From positions 62,001-126,000 of the forward strand of contig CAVZDW010000013.1 in the NCBI GenBank assembly GCA_963774155.1: DNA of 64,000 bases. Direction: 5' to 3'. The stretch is from DASSUW01 sp963774155. GTDB lineage: Bacteria; Actinomycetota; Thermoleophilia; Solirubrobacterales; Solirubrobacteraceae. Shown here piece after piece: positions 1-8,847 of the stretch; the first letter of the stretch is position 1, and every line of letters starts with the position of its first letter. A model generated the notes under the pieces. The model saw only the letters and a program-made list of their open reading frames with translations, searched no databases and was not told the origin of the DNA. A program made the translations under genes and the position numbers.

Positions 1-2684
1 GTCTGGGCGATGTCGCGGTTGCTCTGGCCCTCGGCGGCGAACGCGGCCACGCGCCGCTCGCTCGCGGTGAGGGCGTCGACGCCGCCCGTGGCGGTCGTCC
101 GCGGCCGCGCGCCGGACGCGTAGAGCTCGGAGCGCACGTGCTCCACCAGCCCGTCGGCGCCGCAGGCGTCGGCCAGCTCGAGCGCGCGCCGGAGCGGGTC
201 GCGGGCGTCGCTGGGCCGCCGGTCGCGCCGCAGGGCGCCGCCCAGCTCGGCCAGCGCCTTGGCCTGCTCGAGCCGGTTGCGCGACGGCTCGAGCACGACC
301 ACCGCCTCCTCGAGCAGCCCGATCTCGCCGCGGATGACGCCGAGCGTGCGCAGGACCGGCCCGACCGTGCCCGGGGCGCCCCAGCGGCGGGCGTCGGCCA
401 GCTCCTCCTCGGCGAGGGCGACGGCTTCGTCGCGCCGGCCGAGCCGGTCGAGCGCCCGCGCCGTGTTCGAGCGCGGGTGCGTGGCGGCGGGCAGCTTGAG
501 CCAGCCGTGTACGGCGGCGAACTCCTCGTACGCGGCGACGACCTCGTCGTCCCGGCCCTCGGCGAGCAGCACCGCCAGGTTGGCGGCGCGCCAGAAGCGG
601 ACGCCGTCGGCCCAGCCGTGCATCCACGGCCGCCCCCGCTCGAGCATCGCGCGCGCCTCGTCGGGCCGGCCCCGCTCGAGCAGCGCGGTGGCGATGAAGG
701 CGCTCGTGTAGCGGCCGGCCGTCAAGCCGAAGCCCCAGACGTCGAACTCCTCCTGGGCCGCGCGCAGCGACTCCTCGGCCTCGACCAGCTCGCCGAGCTG
801 CAGGAGCGCGAACCCGTGCCACAGGTGCAGCGACGAGATGCCGAGCAGCGAGCCGTGGCGGTGCGCCTCGCGCTGGGCGGCCGCCCACTGGGCGTCCGCC
901 TCGGGGCTGTCGGCGAGGACGAACGTGTTGAGCGCGGCCAGCGCGAGCATGCCGTTGTCCTGCGTCGCCATCTCGCCGCCGTCCATCGAGGCGAGGGCCA
1001 TCCGGACCGCAGTGTCGGCGGCGCCGCCCTTGTAGGCGTACACGAGCCCCGCCATCGCGCCGATCCGCTTGACGCCGAGCGGGGAGCCCGGTGGCGGCGG
1101 GTCCAGGTGCTCGTCCAGCACGTCGAGGTCGGCCGGCGTCCCGACCCCGAAGAAGCGCATGATCGTCCCGAACGCGAAGAGGCTGCGGCGCTCGTCCTCG
1201 CGCTCGGCGGGCAGCTCCGCGGCCGCCCGCTCCGCGAACGCGGCGGCCTCCTCGCCGCGGTCGGTGAACACGAGCGAGTGCACCAGCGCGTAGGCGACGA
1301 TGCCCTTCAGCCCGGGGTCGGAGAGCGTCTCGTAGGCCTCGGCCAGATGGGCATGGGAGGCCGGGCCGTCGGTGAGGATCTCGGCGAGGCCCAGCTCGGC
1401 CAGCAGCCCGGGCCGCCAGTCCGCCGGCGCGGGCTCCTCGAGCGCGCGCCGCAGGATGGTCACGCCGCTCTCCGCCGCCCCGCGCGAGACGGCCGCGCGG
1501 CCGGCTTCGCGGAGCTGGCCGGCGACCCACTCCTGCCCGCGCCGCGGGGCACTCAGGAGGTGGGCGGCGACCTGCTCGGGCGGGGCGCCCGCGTCGAGCA
1601 GCACGCGCGCGGCGCGCTCGTGCTGGAGCTCGCGCTCGCCGAGCGGCAGCTCCTGATAGACGGCGTCGCGCACGAGCGCGTGGACGAAGCCGAGCGGCGC
1701 CTCGGGTCGCAGGATCTCGGCCCGCGCCAGCGCGCCCGTGGCGTCGGCCACGCGCGTCTCGTCGAGGCCGGTGAGCGCGGCGACGGCGGGCAGCGTGGCG
1801 CTCTCGGCCAGCACGGCGACGGCCCGCGCCACGGCGATCGCGTCCTGCGAGAGCCGGGCGAGCCGCATGATCACCGTCCGCGAGACGGCGCGCGGGCCGA
1901 TCTCCAGCACCACGTCGGCGTGCGCGGCGTCGGGCTTCACGCGGTCGGTCTCCAGCGCGGTGAGGAGCTGGCGCAGGAACAGCGGGTTCCCGCGCGTGGC
2001 CTCATGGCAGGCCGCGCAGAACGTGTCGTCGGCCTCGGTGCCGAGCCGGTCGCGGACGAGCTCGCGGACGGCCTCGGCGCTCAGGGGCACCGGCCGCACG
2101 GCGATCGTCGCCGGATCGTGGGCGATCTCGCCCATCAGCGCGACGTCGGTGCCCGGCTCGCCGGTGCGGATCGTCGTGGCGACGAGGATCGGCTGCCCCT
2201 CGAGCCGGCGCGCGAGATAGGCGACGAAGCGCAGCGACGGCCGGTCGCACCAGTGCAGGTCGTCGATGGCCAGGATCAGCGGGCGCTCGGCGGCGAGGTT
2301 GAGCGCGACCCAGAACAGGCCGTGCAGCGCGGCGAACGAGACGTCGCCCTCCCCGCCGGGCGAGCCGAACACCGCCGCCGCGGGCGCGGCCGCGCCCGCG
2401 AGCGCCCGCTCGCGCTGCGCGGGGTCGGCGACCAGGCCCTCGAAGAGCTGCCGCACGACGCCGAACGGGAACTCGCCCTCGAGCTCCGACCCGCGGGCGG
2501 CCAGCACCAGCGCGCCGTCGCCGGTCGCGTGGCGGCGCGCCTCGGTCAGGAGCGTGCTCTTGCCGATTCCCGCCGGCCCCTCGATCCACGCGACCCGGCC
2601 CTCTCCCGCCGGCACCGCGTCGATCAGGGCCGCGAGCGCTGCCGTCTCCCTTTCGCGCTCGACGAGCTCCGGTCCGTGGGCCAT
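1..2684 (-). CDS. LuxR-family transcriptional regulator with AAA-type ATPase domain (3' end cut by window)
   Basis: About 894 residues are visible. The ATG start at 2684 gives MAHGPELVERE. A Walker A motif (GPAGIGKST, residues 36-44) and a Walker B-like segment (LILAIDDLHW, about 135-144) mark an N-terminal ATPase. A long Ala/Leu-rich helical region of the TPR-like kind follows. The last visible residues (LTASERRVA, about 872 onward) begin a LuxR DNA-binding helix-turn-helix. This is the architecture of large MalT-like ATPase regulators common in actinobacteria. The target is unknown. The minus-strand acetate genes start upstream of it, with its own start only 13 bp from the stop of the symporter gene, so it could be co-transcribed with them. 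The remaining HTH and stop codon lie beyond base 1. Confidence 0.85.
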   Translation of the reverse strand, partial: MAHGPELVERERETAALAALIDAVPAGEGRVAWIEGPAGIGKSTLLTEARRHATGDGALVLAARGSELEGEFPFGVVRQLFEGLVADPAQRERALAGAAAPAAAVFGSPGGEGDVSFAALHGLFWVALNLAAERPLILAIDDLHWCDRPSLRFVAYLARRLEGQPILVATTIRTGEPGTDVALMGEIAHDPATIAVRPVPLSAEAVRELVRDRLGTEADDTFCAACHEATRGNPLFLRQLLTALETDRVKPDAAHADVVLEIGPRAVSRTVIMRLARLSQDAIAVARAVAVLAESATLPAVAALTGLDETRVADATGALARAEILRPEAPLGFVHALVRDAVYQELPLGERELQHERAARVLLDAGAPPEQVAAHLLSAPRRGQEWVAGQLREAGRAAVSRGAAESGVTILRRALEEPAPADWRPGLLAELGLAEILTDGPASHAHLAEAYETLSDPGLKGIVAYALVHSLVFTDRGEEAAAFAERAAAELPAEREDERRSLFAFGTIMRFFGVGTPADLDVLDEHLDPPPPGSPLGVKRIGAMAGLVYAYKGGAADTAVRMALASMDGGEMATQDNGMLALAALNTFVLADSPEADAQWAAAQREAHRHGSLLGISSLHLWHGFALLQLGELVEAEESLRAAQEEFDVWGFGLTAGRYTSAFIATALLERGRPDEARAMLERGRPWMHGWADGVRFWRAANLAVLLAEGRDDEVVAAYEEFAAVHGWLKLPAATHPRSNTARALDRLGRRDEAVALAEEELADARRWGAPGTVGPVLRTLGVIRGEIGLLEEAVVVLEPSRNRLEQAKALAELGGALRRDRRPSDARDPLRRALELADACGADGLVEHVRSELYASGARPRTTATGGVDALTASERRVAAFAAEGQSNRDIAQ

Positions 2685-2696
2685 CGAGGCGGAATC

Positions 2697-4427
2697 TTAT
2701 GCGCGCACGGAAAGCGCCTCGTCATCTTCCTCGAAGCCGAGCCCCAGGCCCTCGGGCGCATGCATGGCCAGCAGCTCGGCGTCCGCCCGGCGGCGCCCGG
2801 TCCGGTCCCGCAGCGAGACGAGGATCATCACCGCGAAGGCGACCGGCACCGAGATCACCGCCGGCTGGGTGAGCAGCGCGTCGACCGTCGGATGCCCGCC
2901 CTCGAGCACCAGGCCGCCGAGGATCAGCCCCGTGGCCAGCACCGCGCCGGCCACGAGCCCGGCGGCCGCGCCGCGCGCGGTCAGCCGCTCCCACCAGATC
3001 CCGAGCAGCAGCAGCGGGCAGAACGTGCTCGCCGCCAGCGCGAAGGCCCAGCCGACGAGCACCGAGATGTCGAGCCCGCGGGCGACGAGGGCGAGAGCGA
3101 CCGGCGCCACGATGCCGCCGAGGGCGGCGAGCCGGAAGCGCCGGCGGCGGAGCTCCATCTGGCCGGGCCCGCGGCGCCAGAGGTCGAAGGAGATCGTCCC
3201 GGCCACCGAGACCATGAGGCCCGACGCCGTCGACATGAAGGCCGCGAACGCGCCCGCGGCGACGAGCGCCCCGAGCAGCTCGCCCCCCAGCCCCGGCCAC
3301 GCGGCCTCGGGCAGGCGCAGGACCACCGAGTCGGTCGCGCCCGTCAGGTAGAGCTCGGGCACGAGCACGCGGCCGAGCATGCCGTAGATCACGGGGAAGG
3401 CGTAGAAGATCGCGAGCAGGCCGAGCACGCGGACCGTGGTCCGCCGCGCCGCCGGCCCGTCCGGGTTGGTGTAGAAGCGGACGAGGATGTGCGGCAGCCC
3501 CATCGTGCCGAGGAACGTCGCGAGCAGGAGGGAGTAGACGAAGACCGGCGACGTCGGCCCGCCGCTCTCCACCGGGCGCGCCCAGTCCTCGCCGGTCTGC
3601 GCCTCGATCCCGTCCGCGACCGGCACGACGGCGCCCGGCGGCAGCCCGATCTCCCCGGCGGGCAGCGTCAGCTCCTCGTCCTCGCGGGCGGCCGCCGGCC
3701 GTCCGTCGACCGTGTAGCTCGTGGCCTCGGGGAAGGTCACGGACTGCGGCTCGTCGAGCATCACCACCAGCCCCGCGTCGCCCGCCCGCGGGAGCTCTTG
3801 GCCGAACATCGCGGCGCGCTCGGGCAGCCCGCCGAGGTAGATGAGCAGGAGGCACGCCGGCAGCGCGATGGCGAACGTCTTCATCCAGTACTGGAAGGCC
3901 TGCACGTAGGTGATCCCGCGCATGCCGCCGGACGCCACGTTGAGCGCCACCACCGCGCCGACCGCGACCACGCCGACCCAGTACGGCGCGCCGGTCACCT
4001 CGCCGAGCGTCAGCCCCGCGCCCTTGAGCTGCGGCACGAGGTAGAAGCCGGCGATGAGCAGCACGACGGCCGCGGCGAGCACGCGCAGCCGCGGCGAGCG
4101 CAGGCGGGCCTCGGCGAAGTCGGAGATCGTGTACGCGCCGAAGCGCCGCAGCGGCGCGGCCACGAAGAGCAGCAACGCGAGGTAGCCGGCCGTGAAGCCG
4201 AGGGGGAGCCAGAGCGCGCCGCTCCCGAGCTTCATCTGCAGCCCGGCGATGCCCAGGAACGAGGCGGCCGACAGGTACTCGCCGGAGATCGCCGCGGCGT
4301 TCCACCAGGGCGTGATGGCGCGTGAGGCGACGAAGAGGTCGGAGGTCGTGCGGGCCAGTCGCACGCCGTAGAGCCCGAGGCCGATGGTGGCCCCGGTCAC
4401 GGCGAGGATGGCGCCGATGGCGATCAC
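2697..4427 (-). CDS. Sodium/solute symporter, acetate-permease-like
   Basis: 576 aa, GTG start at 4427 overlapping the upstream stop as GTGA. It is a multi-pass membrane protein of the SSS family. The segment SGEYLSAASFLGIAG near residue 48 is the signature shared with ActP-type acetate/monocarboxylate symporters, and TFLGTMGLPHILVRFYT is a second conserved stretch. A soluble insertion of about 80 residues (roughly 210-290) separates two membrane blocks and is absent from the second symporter at 7179-8771. It follows a LytS/LytTR pair and a small membrane protein in one operon, an arrangement common for actinobacterial acetate or pyruvate uptake. Substrate is inferred as a short monocarboxylate. 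Confidence 0.85.
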   Translation of the reverse strand: MIAIGAILAVTGATIGLGLYGVRLARTTSDLFVASRAITPWWNAAAISGEYLSAASFLGIAGLQMKLGSGALWLPLGFTAGYLALLLFVAAPLRRFGAYTISDFAEARLRSPRLRVLAAAVVLLIAGFYLVPQLKGAGLTLGEVTGAPYWVGVVAVGAVVALNVASGGMRGITYVQAFQYWMKTFAIALPACLLLIYLGGLPERAAMFGQELPRAGDAGLVVMLDEPQSVTFPEATSYTVDGRPAAAREDEELTLPAGEIGLPPGAVVPVADGIEAQTGEDWARPVESGGPTSPVFVYSLLLATFLGTMGLPHILVRFYTNPDGPAARRTTVRVLGLLAIFYAFPVIYGMLGRVLVPELYLTGATDSVVLRLPEAAWPGLGGELLGALVAAGAFAAFMSTASGLMVSVAGTISFDLWRRGPGQMELRRRRFRLAALGGIVAPVALALVARGLDISVLVGWAFALAASTFCPLLLLGIWWERLTARGAAAGLVAGAVLATGLILGGLVLEGGHPTVDALLTQPAVISVPVAFAVMILVSLRDRTGRRRADAELLAMHAPEGLGLGFEEDDEALSVRA

Positions 4428-4738
4428 TCGCGGGGCCCCACGAGGTCGCGGAAGGAGTCCTCGAGCGCCTCCGCCCGCCGCGCGTAGAGCACCGCGATGG
4501 CGATGAAGAGCGGGAACGGCGGCCAGGCGATGATGAAGATGGACAGCGGCACGCCGAGCACGAACACGTCCCCGAGCCCCGGCAGCAGGAGCAGGGCCAG
4601 CGGCAGCGCGCCGACGATGCCGCCGAACGCGATCAGCGCCACCGTGCTGAGGCCGAGCTGGGCGCGGATGAGGCGCCGCAGGTAGAGGCCGCCGTGGGCG
4701 GTCGCCTCGGCGAGCTCGTCGCGAGGGGTCCGGCTCAC
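4424..4738 (-). CDS. Small two-helix membrane protein, DUF485-like position
   Basis: 104 aa, GTG start at 4738 overlapping the stop of the response regulator (GTGTGA). It has two hydrophobic segments (about residues 30-55 and 58-85) joined by a short turn, with charged ends. It occupies the slot taken by DUF485 proteins, which commonly sit directly before SSS acetate symporters, although sequence similarity to the DUF485 protein at 6799-7182 is weak. Probably a small partner or assembly subunit of the transporter that starts at 4427. Function not demonstrated. Confidence 0.7.
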   Translation of the reverse strand: MSRTPRDELAEATAHGGLYLRRLIRAQLGLSTVALIAFGGIVGALPLALLLLPGLGDVFVLGVPLSIFIIAWPPFPLFIAIAVLYARRAEALEDSFRDLVGPRE

Positions 4739-5454
4739 ACGGCCAGCTTCCGCCGCAGCTCGCCGACCTGGCGGCGGGCGATCGGCACCTCGTCGCCGTT
4801 GGTCATCACGAGCACGGCGGTGCCGTTGAGCCGCGGGCGCACCTCGACGGCGCGGCGCAGGTTGACGACGAAGCCGCGGTGCACCCGCAGGAAGCCGTGC
4901 GCGGTCCAGCGCTCCTCGAGGTCGCTCAGGCGGGCGCGCACGAGGAAGCGGCCCTCGGTGCTGGCCACCCGGACGTAGTCGCCGTGCGCCTGCAGGTAGA
5001 GGATCGAGGAGCGCGGGAGCAGCCGCGTGCCGCCGCCGCGCAGGAGATCGACGGCCAGCATCTCGTCGTCGGGCGCCGGAGGCTCCTCGCCCACGGCGCG
5101 GCGGCCGGCGCGCTCGATCGCCTCGTCGAGCCGGCTGCGGGAGACCGGCTTGCGGAGATAGTCGACGGCCGCGAGCTCGAACGCGTCGACCGCGGCGTCG
5201 TCGAAGGCCGAGACGAAGACCACGGCCGGCGGGTCCTCGAAGCGCCGCAGCACGCGGGCCAGCTCGAGCCCGTCGAGGCCGGGCATGCGGACGTCGAGGA
5301 AGACGGCGTCGATCGCCGCCCCGTCGCCGAGTGCGACGAGCGCCTCCTCGGCGGAGGCCGCCGACTCGACGCGGTCGATGGCGGGCGACGCCTCGAGCAG
5401 GCGGACGAGATCCTCGAGCGCGGGCAGCTCGTCGTCGACGGCCAGCACCCTCAT
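4735..5454 (-). CDS. LytTR-family response regulator
   Basis: 239 aa. Start ATG at 5454 overlaps the kinase stop (ATGA). The receiver domain (about 1-120) shows the acidic pair D7/D8, phospho-acceptor D54 in DVRMPG, S82 and K102. The C-terminal half (about 135-239) is a LytTR DNA-binding domain (HGDYVRV, LRVHRGFVVN, IARRQVGELRRKL). Such regulators bind two 9-bp direct repeats about 21 bp apart. A matching pair lies at 6673-6705 in the divergent promoter region, so this protein probably controls the DUF485-actP operon on the other strand and possibly its own operon. Confidence 0.93.
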   Translation of the reverse strand: MRVLAVDDELPALEDLVRLLEASPAIDRVESAASAEEALVALGDGAAIDAVFLDVRMPGLDGLELARVLRRFEDPPAVVFVSAFDDAAVDAFELAAVDYLRKPVSRSRLDEAIERAGRRAVGEEPPAPDDEMLAVDLLRGGGTRLLPRSSILYLQAHGDYVRVASTEGRFLVRARLSDLEERWTAHGFLRVHRGFVVNLRRAVEVRPRLNGTAVLVMTNGDEVPIARRQVGELRRKLAV

Positions 5455-6623
5455 GCGGCGCGCACCCCGGCGCGGAACTTCGGCAGCGTCATCACCACGG
5501 TCGTACCCCGCTCCTGCGCCTCGATCTGCAGCCCGTACCCCTCGCCGAAGGCCGATCGCAGCCGCGCGTGCACGTTGCCCAGCCCGATCCCCGGCCCTTC
5601 GCCGGTGAGCGCCTCGCGGGCGCGGTCGGGGTCGATCCCCTCGCCGTCGTCCGAGACGCGCAGGGCGACGTCGTTGCCGAGGTCGATCCCCTCGATGGCC
5701 ACCAGGCCGCCCTCCGGCTTGCGCTCGACCCCGTGGCGGACGGCGTTCTCCACCAGCGGCTGGAGCGAGAGCAGGGGCAGGACCGCGGGGAGCACCGCGG
5801 GATCGACCTGCACGCGCACCTTCAGCCGCTCGCCGAAGCGCGCCTGCTCGAGCCGCAGGTACTTCTCCACGTAGCGCAGCTCGTCGGCGACGGTCACGTA
5901 GGGGCGCTGGCGCGCGAACGCGTAGCGGATGAACTCGGCGAACTCGGTGAGCAGCTCGCGCGCCTCCTCGGGCCGCGAGTGGATGAAGGCGGCGACGGCG
6001 GCGAGCGCGTTGTAGATGAAGTGCGGCGAGATCTGGGCGCGCAGCGCGCGCAGCTCGGCCCGCGCGAGCCGCTCGCCCTGCGCCTCCATCTCCGACAGCT
6101 GCACCATGGCCGCGACGAGCGCGGCGGCCTCGCCGACGGCGCGCGTCTCCTCGAGCCGCAGCCGGCCGGGCCGGTCGTAGAAGGCCACGAGCGCGCCGAC
6201 GCGGCGGTCCTGCACGGTCAGCGGCGCGACGATGGCCGACCGCAGCGGGCACCCGGGGTGCTCGCACTGCAGGCGCGGCTCGACCCGCACGCGGTCGTCG
6301 CGGATCTCCCCCGCCACCGCCGCGAGCCCGTCGCCCGGGTGGTGATGGTCGCTGCCCGCGCCGTCGAAGGCCAGCAGGACCTCGCTGTCGGCCAGCGCGA
6401 CGGCGCTGGCCCCGGTGAGCGTCCGCAGGTGCGGCGCGGCCTCCGCGCTGCCGGGTCCCAGGCCCCGCCGCAGGTGCGGCAGGAGCGACGTGGCGGCGTG
6501 GACGGCGCCCTGCATCGACGAGGCGGAGGGATCCTGCACGCGCGGCGCGCGCACCAGACGCCAGCCCGCGGCCACGGAAGCCGCGAGCGCCAACCCCAGG
6601 ATCACTCCCAGCGCGACGTCCAC
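5451..6623 (-). CDS. LytS-type sensor histidine kinase with GAF domain
   Basis: 390 aa, GTG start at 6623. One N-terminal membrane helix (about 4-22), a GAF-like sensor region (about 40-175) with a Cys-rich patch (C120, C125), then a His_kinase domain with phospho-acceptor H201 in QISPHFIYNAL and an ATPase domain with the N-box (VENAVRHG) and GIGLGN. The single helix and the conserved SPHF motif fit the LytS/YehU class. It is the first gene of the operon kinase, LytTR regulator, small membrane protein, symporter. The stimulus is unknown; the context suggests acetate or another monocarboxylate. Confidence 0.92.
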   Translation of the reverse strand: MDVALGVILGLALAASVAAGWRLVRAPRVQDPSASSMQGAVHAATSLLPHLRRGLGPGSAEAAPHLRTLTGASAVALADSEVLLAFDGAGSDHHHPGDGLAAVAGEIRDDRVRVEPRLQCEHPGCPLRSAIVAPLTVQDRRVGALVAFYDRPGRLRLEETRAVGEAAALVAAMVQLSEMEAQGERLARAELRALRAQISPHFIYNALAAVAAFIHSRPEEARELLTEFAEFIRYAFARQRPYVTVADELRYVEKYLRLEQARFGERLKVRVQVDPAVLPAVLPLLSLQPLVENAVRHGVERKPEGGLVAIEGIDLGNDVALRVSDDGEGIDPDRAREALTGEGPGIGLGNVHARLRSAFGEGYGLQIEAQERGTTVVMTLPKFRAGVRAA

Positions 6624-6672
6624 CCTCGCCGGGAGCGTAGCCGGTGGAATCCGAGCTCAGAGCCGGGCGGTT

Positions 6673-6705
6673 GCCGTTCGTCGCGCGGGAGCCGCCGTTC
6701 GTCGC
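6673..6705 (+). promoter_or_regulatory. Putative LytTR response-regulator binding site (two direct repeats)
   Basis: The 12-mer GCCGTTCGTCGC occurs at 6673-6684 and again at 6694-6705, a 21-bp period. The core CCGTTCGT fits the LytTR consensus (A/C)(C/A)GTTN(A/G)(T/G), and 21-bp-spaced direct repeats are the family's usual target. A possible -10 (TACCTT, 6714-6719) lies 8 bp downstream, so the second repeat would occupy the -35 position, as expected for activation of the operon at 6799-8771. Confidence 0.6.
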
Positions 6706-6798
6706 ACAGATCGTACCTTTGAGCGATTCCGCACAAAGGTCGTTTGGAAGCGGGTAGGAGGTACGCCCGAGTCAACCATTCGACGGGAGGAGTCAAGG

Positions 6799-7182
6799 AT
6801 GGGGGAGCCGGTCTACGACTACGAGCGCATCGAGCGCTCACCGGAGTTCCAGGAGCTGGTCCGCAAGCGGCGCTCGTTCGTGCTGCCCGCGACGATCTTC
6901 TTCCTGAGCTACTACATGGGGTTCATCCTGCTGGCGGGGTACGCCGAGGACTTCATGGCGTCATCGGTCTATGAGGGCCTCACGGTCGGCTACTGCCTGG
7001 CCCTGACGCAGTTCCTCATGGTCTTCGTGCTCGGGATCCTGTACCTGCGCAAGGCGGATCGGGATTACGACCCGCTCGCCAAGACGGTGGTCGAGATGGC
7101 CGAGAACGGCGAGCTGGCCACCGACGGCAGCACGCGCTTCGACCGTGAGGCGGCCGCGGCGACCCCGGAGGCGACGCGATGA
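6799..7182 (+). CDS. DUF485 family membrane protein
   Basis: 127 aa. Start ATG at 6799 is preceded by a strong GGGAGGAG box at 6784-6792. Two hydrophobic helices (about 30-48 and 60-82) and the conserved LVRKRRSFVLPATIFFL and YLRKADRDYDPLA segments identify DUF485. These proteins are co-encoded with ActP-type acetate symporters and are thought to assist them. It is translationally coupled (ATGA) to the symporter that follows. Confidence 0.92.
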   Translation: MGEPVYDYERIERSPEFQELVRKRRSFVLPATIFFLSYYMGFILLAGYAEDFMASSVYEGLTVGYCLALTQFLMVFVLGILYLRKADRDYDPLAKTVVEMAENGELATDGSTRFDREAAAATPEATR

Positions 7183-8771
7183 GGCTCTTCGCCGCCATCA
7201 ACGTCGAGGCGGTCGTGATCTTCGCGATCGTCCTCTCGATCACGCTCGGCATCACGTGGTGGGCCTCCAAGCGCGCCACGAGCGCCGTCGGCTTCTACGC
7301 CGCCGGCCGCCAGATCACCGGTGTGCAGAACGGTCTCGCGATCTCCGGCGACTACCTGTCGGCCGCGTCGTTCCTGGGCATCGCCGGCCTGATCTTCCTC
7401 TATGGCTTCGACGGGTTCCTGTATTCGATCGGGTTCCTCGTCGCCTTCCTCACCGTCATGTTCCTGCTGGCCGAGCGCATGCGCAACGCGGGCAAGTTCA
7501 CGATCGCCGACGTGCTCGCCTTCCGGCTGCGCGAGCGGCCGGCGCGCACGGCCGCGGCGATGGGCACCCTGGCCGTCGTCGCCTTCTACCTGATCGCGCA
7601 GATGGTCGGCGCGGGCGTGCTCATCCAGGCGCTCGTGGGCATCGACTTCACGCCCGCCGTCATCCTCACCGGCCTCTTCATGCTCTGTTACGTGGTCTTC
7701 GGCGGCATGGTCGCCACCACGTGGGTGCAGATCATCAAGGCCGTGCTGCTGATGGCCGGCATCACGGTGATGTCGATCTTCGTGCTCGGCAAGGTCGGCT
7801 TCAACCCGATCGAGCTGTTCAACCGCGCCGACGCCAACAAGGGCCCGGAGAGCACGTTCTCGCTCGGCCCGGGCACGTTCCTGGCGTCGCCGATCGACAC
7901 CGTCTCGCTCGGCCTGGCGCTCGTGCTCGGCACCGCCGGGCTGCCGCACATCCTCATGCGCTTCTTCACCGTGCCGAACGCCAAGGCGGCGCGCAGCTCG
8001 GTGGTGTGGGCCATGTTCCTGATCGGGTTCTTCTACCTGCTCACGACGTTCATCGGCTTCGGCGCCCGGGCGTTCCTCGGCGAGGCCGGGGTCGCGGCGA
8101 CCGGCACCGCGGGCAACCTCGCGGCGCCCGAGCTCGCGAAGTTCCTCGGCGGCGGCGAGGGCACCTTCGGCGGCGACCTGTTCCTCGCCGTGATCGCCGG
8201 TGTGGCCTTCGCGACGATCCTCGCCGTGGTCGCGGGCCTCGTGCTCTCCGCCTCGGCGGCGGTGTCGCACGACATCTGGTCGAACGTCGTGCGCAAGGGC
8301 AAGGAGTCCGAGCACGAGGAGGTCGTGGTCGCCAAGATCGCGGCGGTCTCGATCGGTCTCATCGCCATCATCGTGGCCGTGATCGGCGGCTCCGGGCTGA
8401 ACGTCTCGTTCATGGTCGGGCTCGCGTTCGCGGTGGCGGCCAGCGCCAACTTCCCGGCGTTGCTCCTGGCGCTCACGTGGCGCCGGTTCAACACCACCGG
8501 CGCGGTCACCGGCGTGCTCTTCGGCGTGGTCAGCTCGATCGCGCTGGTCATCGTCTCGCCGAAGGTGTGGCCGGGAGCCGACACCGTCACCGGCTCGCCG
8601 ATCGGCTGGGAGCTCGCCAACCCGGGGATCATCTCGATCCCGCTCGGGTTCATCGGCTGCTGGCTGGGCACCGTGCTCAGCCAGGAGCACGGCGCGGAGC
8701 ACACGTACCACGAGCTGTACGTCCGTTCCGAGACCGGGCTGGGCTCCGAGAAGGCGCTCGTCACTCACTGA
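7179..8771 (+). CDS. actP: Cation/acetate symporter ActP-like
   Basis: 530 aa, start overlapping the DUF485 stop (ATGA at 7179). It is an SSS-family protein with about 13 membrane helices. SGDYLSAASFLGIAG, GKFTIADVLAFRL, LGTAGLPHILMRFFTVP and SASAAVSHDIW are all strongly ActP-like. It should import acetate with sodium or protons. Acetyl-CoA synthetase follows directly (8848), so uptake and activation are adjacent. Expression is probably driven by the LytTR site at 6673-6705. Confidence 0.93.
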   Translation: MRLFAAINVEAVVIFAIVLSITLGITWWASKRATSAVGFYAAGRQITGVQNGLAISGDYLSAASFLGIAGLIFLYGFDGFLYSIGFLVAFLTVMFLLAERMRNAGKFTIADVLAFRLRERPARTAAAMGTLAVVAFYLIAQMVGAGVLIQALVGIDFTPAVILTGLFMLCYVVFGGMVATTWVQIIKAVLLMAGITVMSIFVLGKVGFNPIELFNRADANKGPESTFSLGPGTFLASPIDTVSLGLALVLGTAGLPHILMRFFTVPNAKAARSSVVWAMFLIGFFYLLTTFIGFGARAFLGEAGVAATGTAGNLAAPELAKFLGGGEGTFGGDLFLAVIAGVAFATILAVVAGLVLSASAAVSHDIWSNVVRKGKESEHEEVVVAKIAAVSIGLIAIIVAVIGGSGLNVSFMVGLAFAVAASANFPALLLALTWRRFNTTGAVTGVLFGVVSSIALVIVSPKVWPGADTVTGSPIGWELANPGIISIPLGFIGCWLGTVLSQEHGAEHTYHELYVRSETGLGSEKALVTH

Positions 8772-8793
8772 CGTCCGTAGGGGTACACAATGA

Positions 8794-8820
8794 GGGGCGG
8801 CGGCCGGAGGTCGCCGCCCC
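8794..8820 (+). terminator. Hairpin terminator after actP
   Basis: A perfect 9-bp stem (GGGGCGGCG, 8794-8802, pairing with CGCCGCCCC, 8812-8820) encloses a 9-nt loop. Only TT follows, so it is a weak intrinsic terminator or an attenuator before acs, whose start is 28 bp away. Confidence 0.55.
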
Positions 8821-8847
8821 TTGACGTTTCACGAGAGGAGACACGGG

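Noticed and set aside
138..4325. A very long plus-strand open frame opposite the LuxR regulator and symporter
   Set aside because: Its product is Arg/Ala/Pro/Glu low-complexity, has no domain, and mirrors two clear minus-strand genes. High GC makes such antisense frames common; similar ones lie opposite nuo, hyp and other genes.
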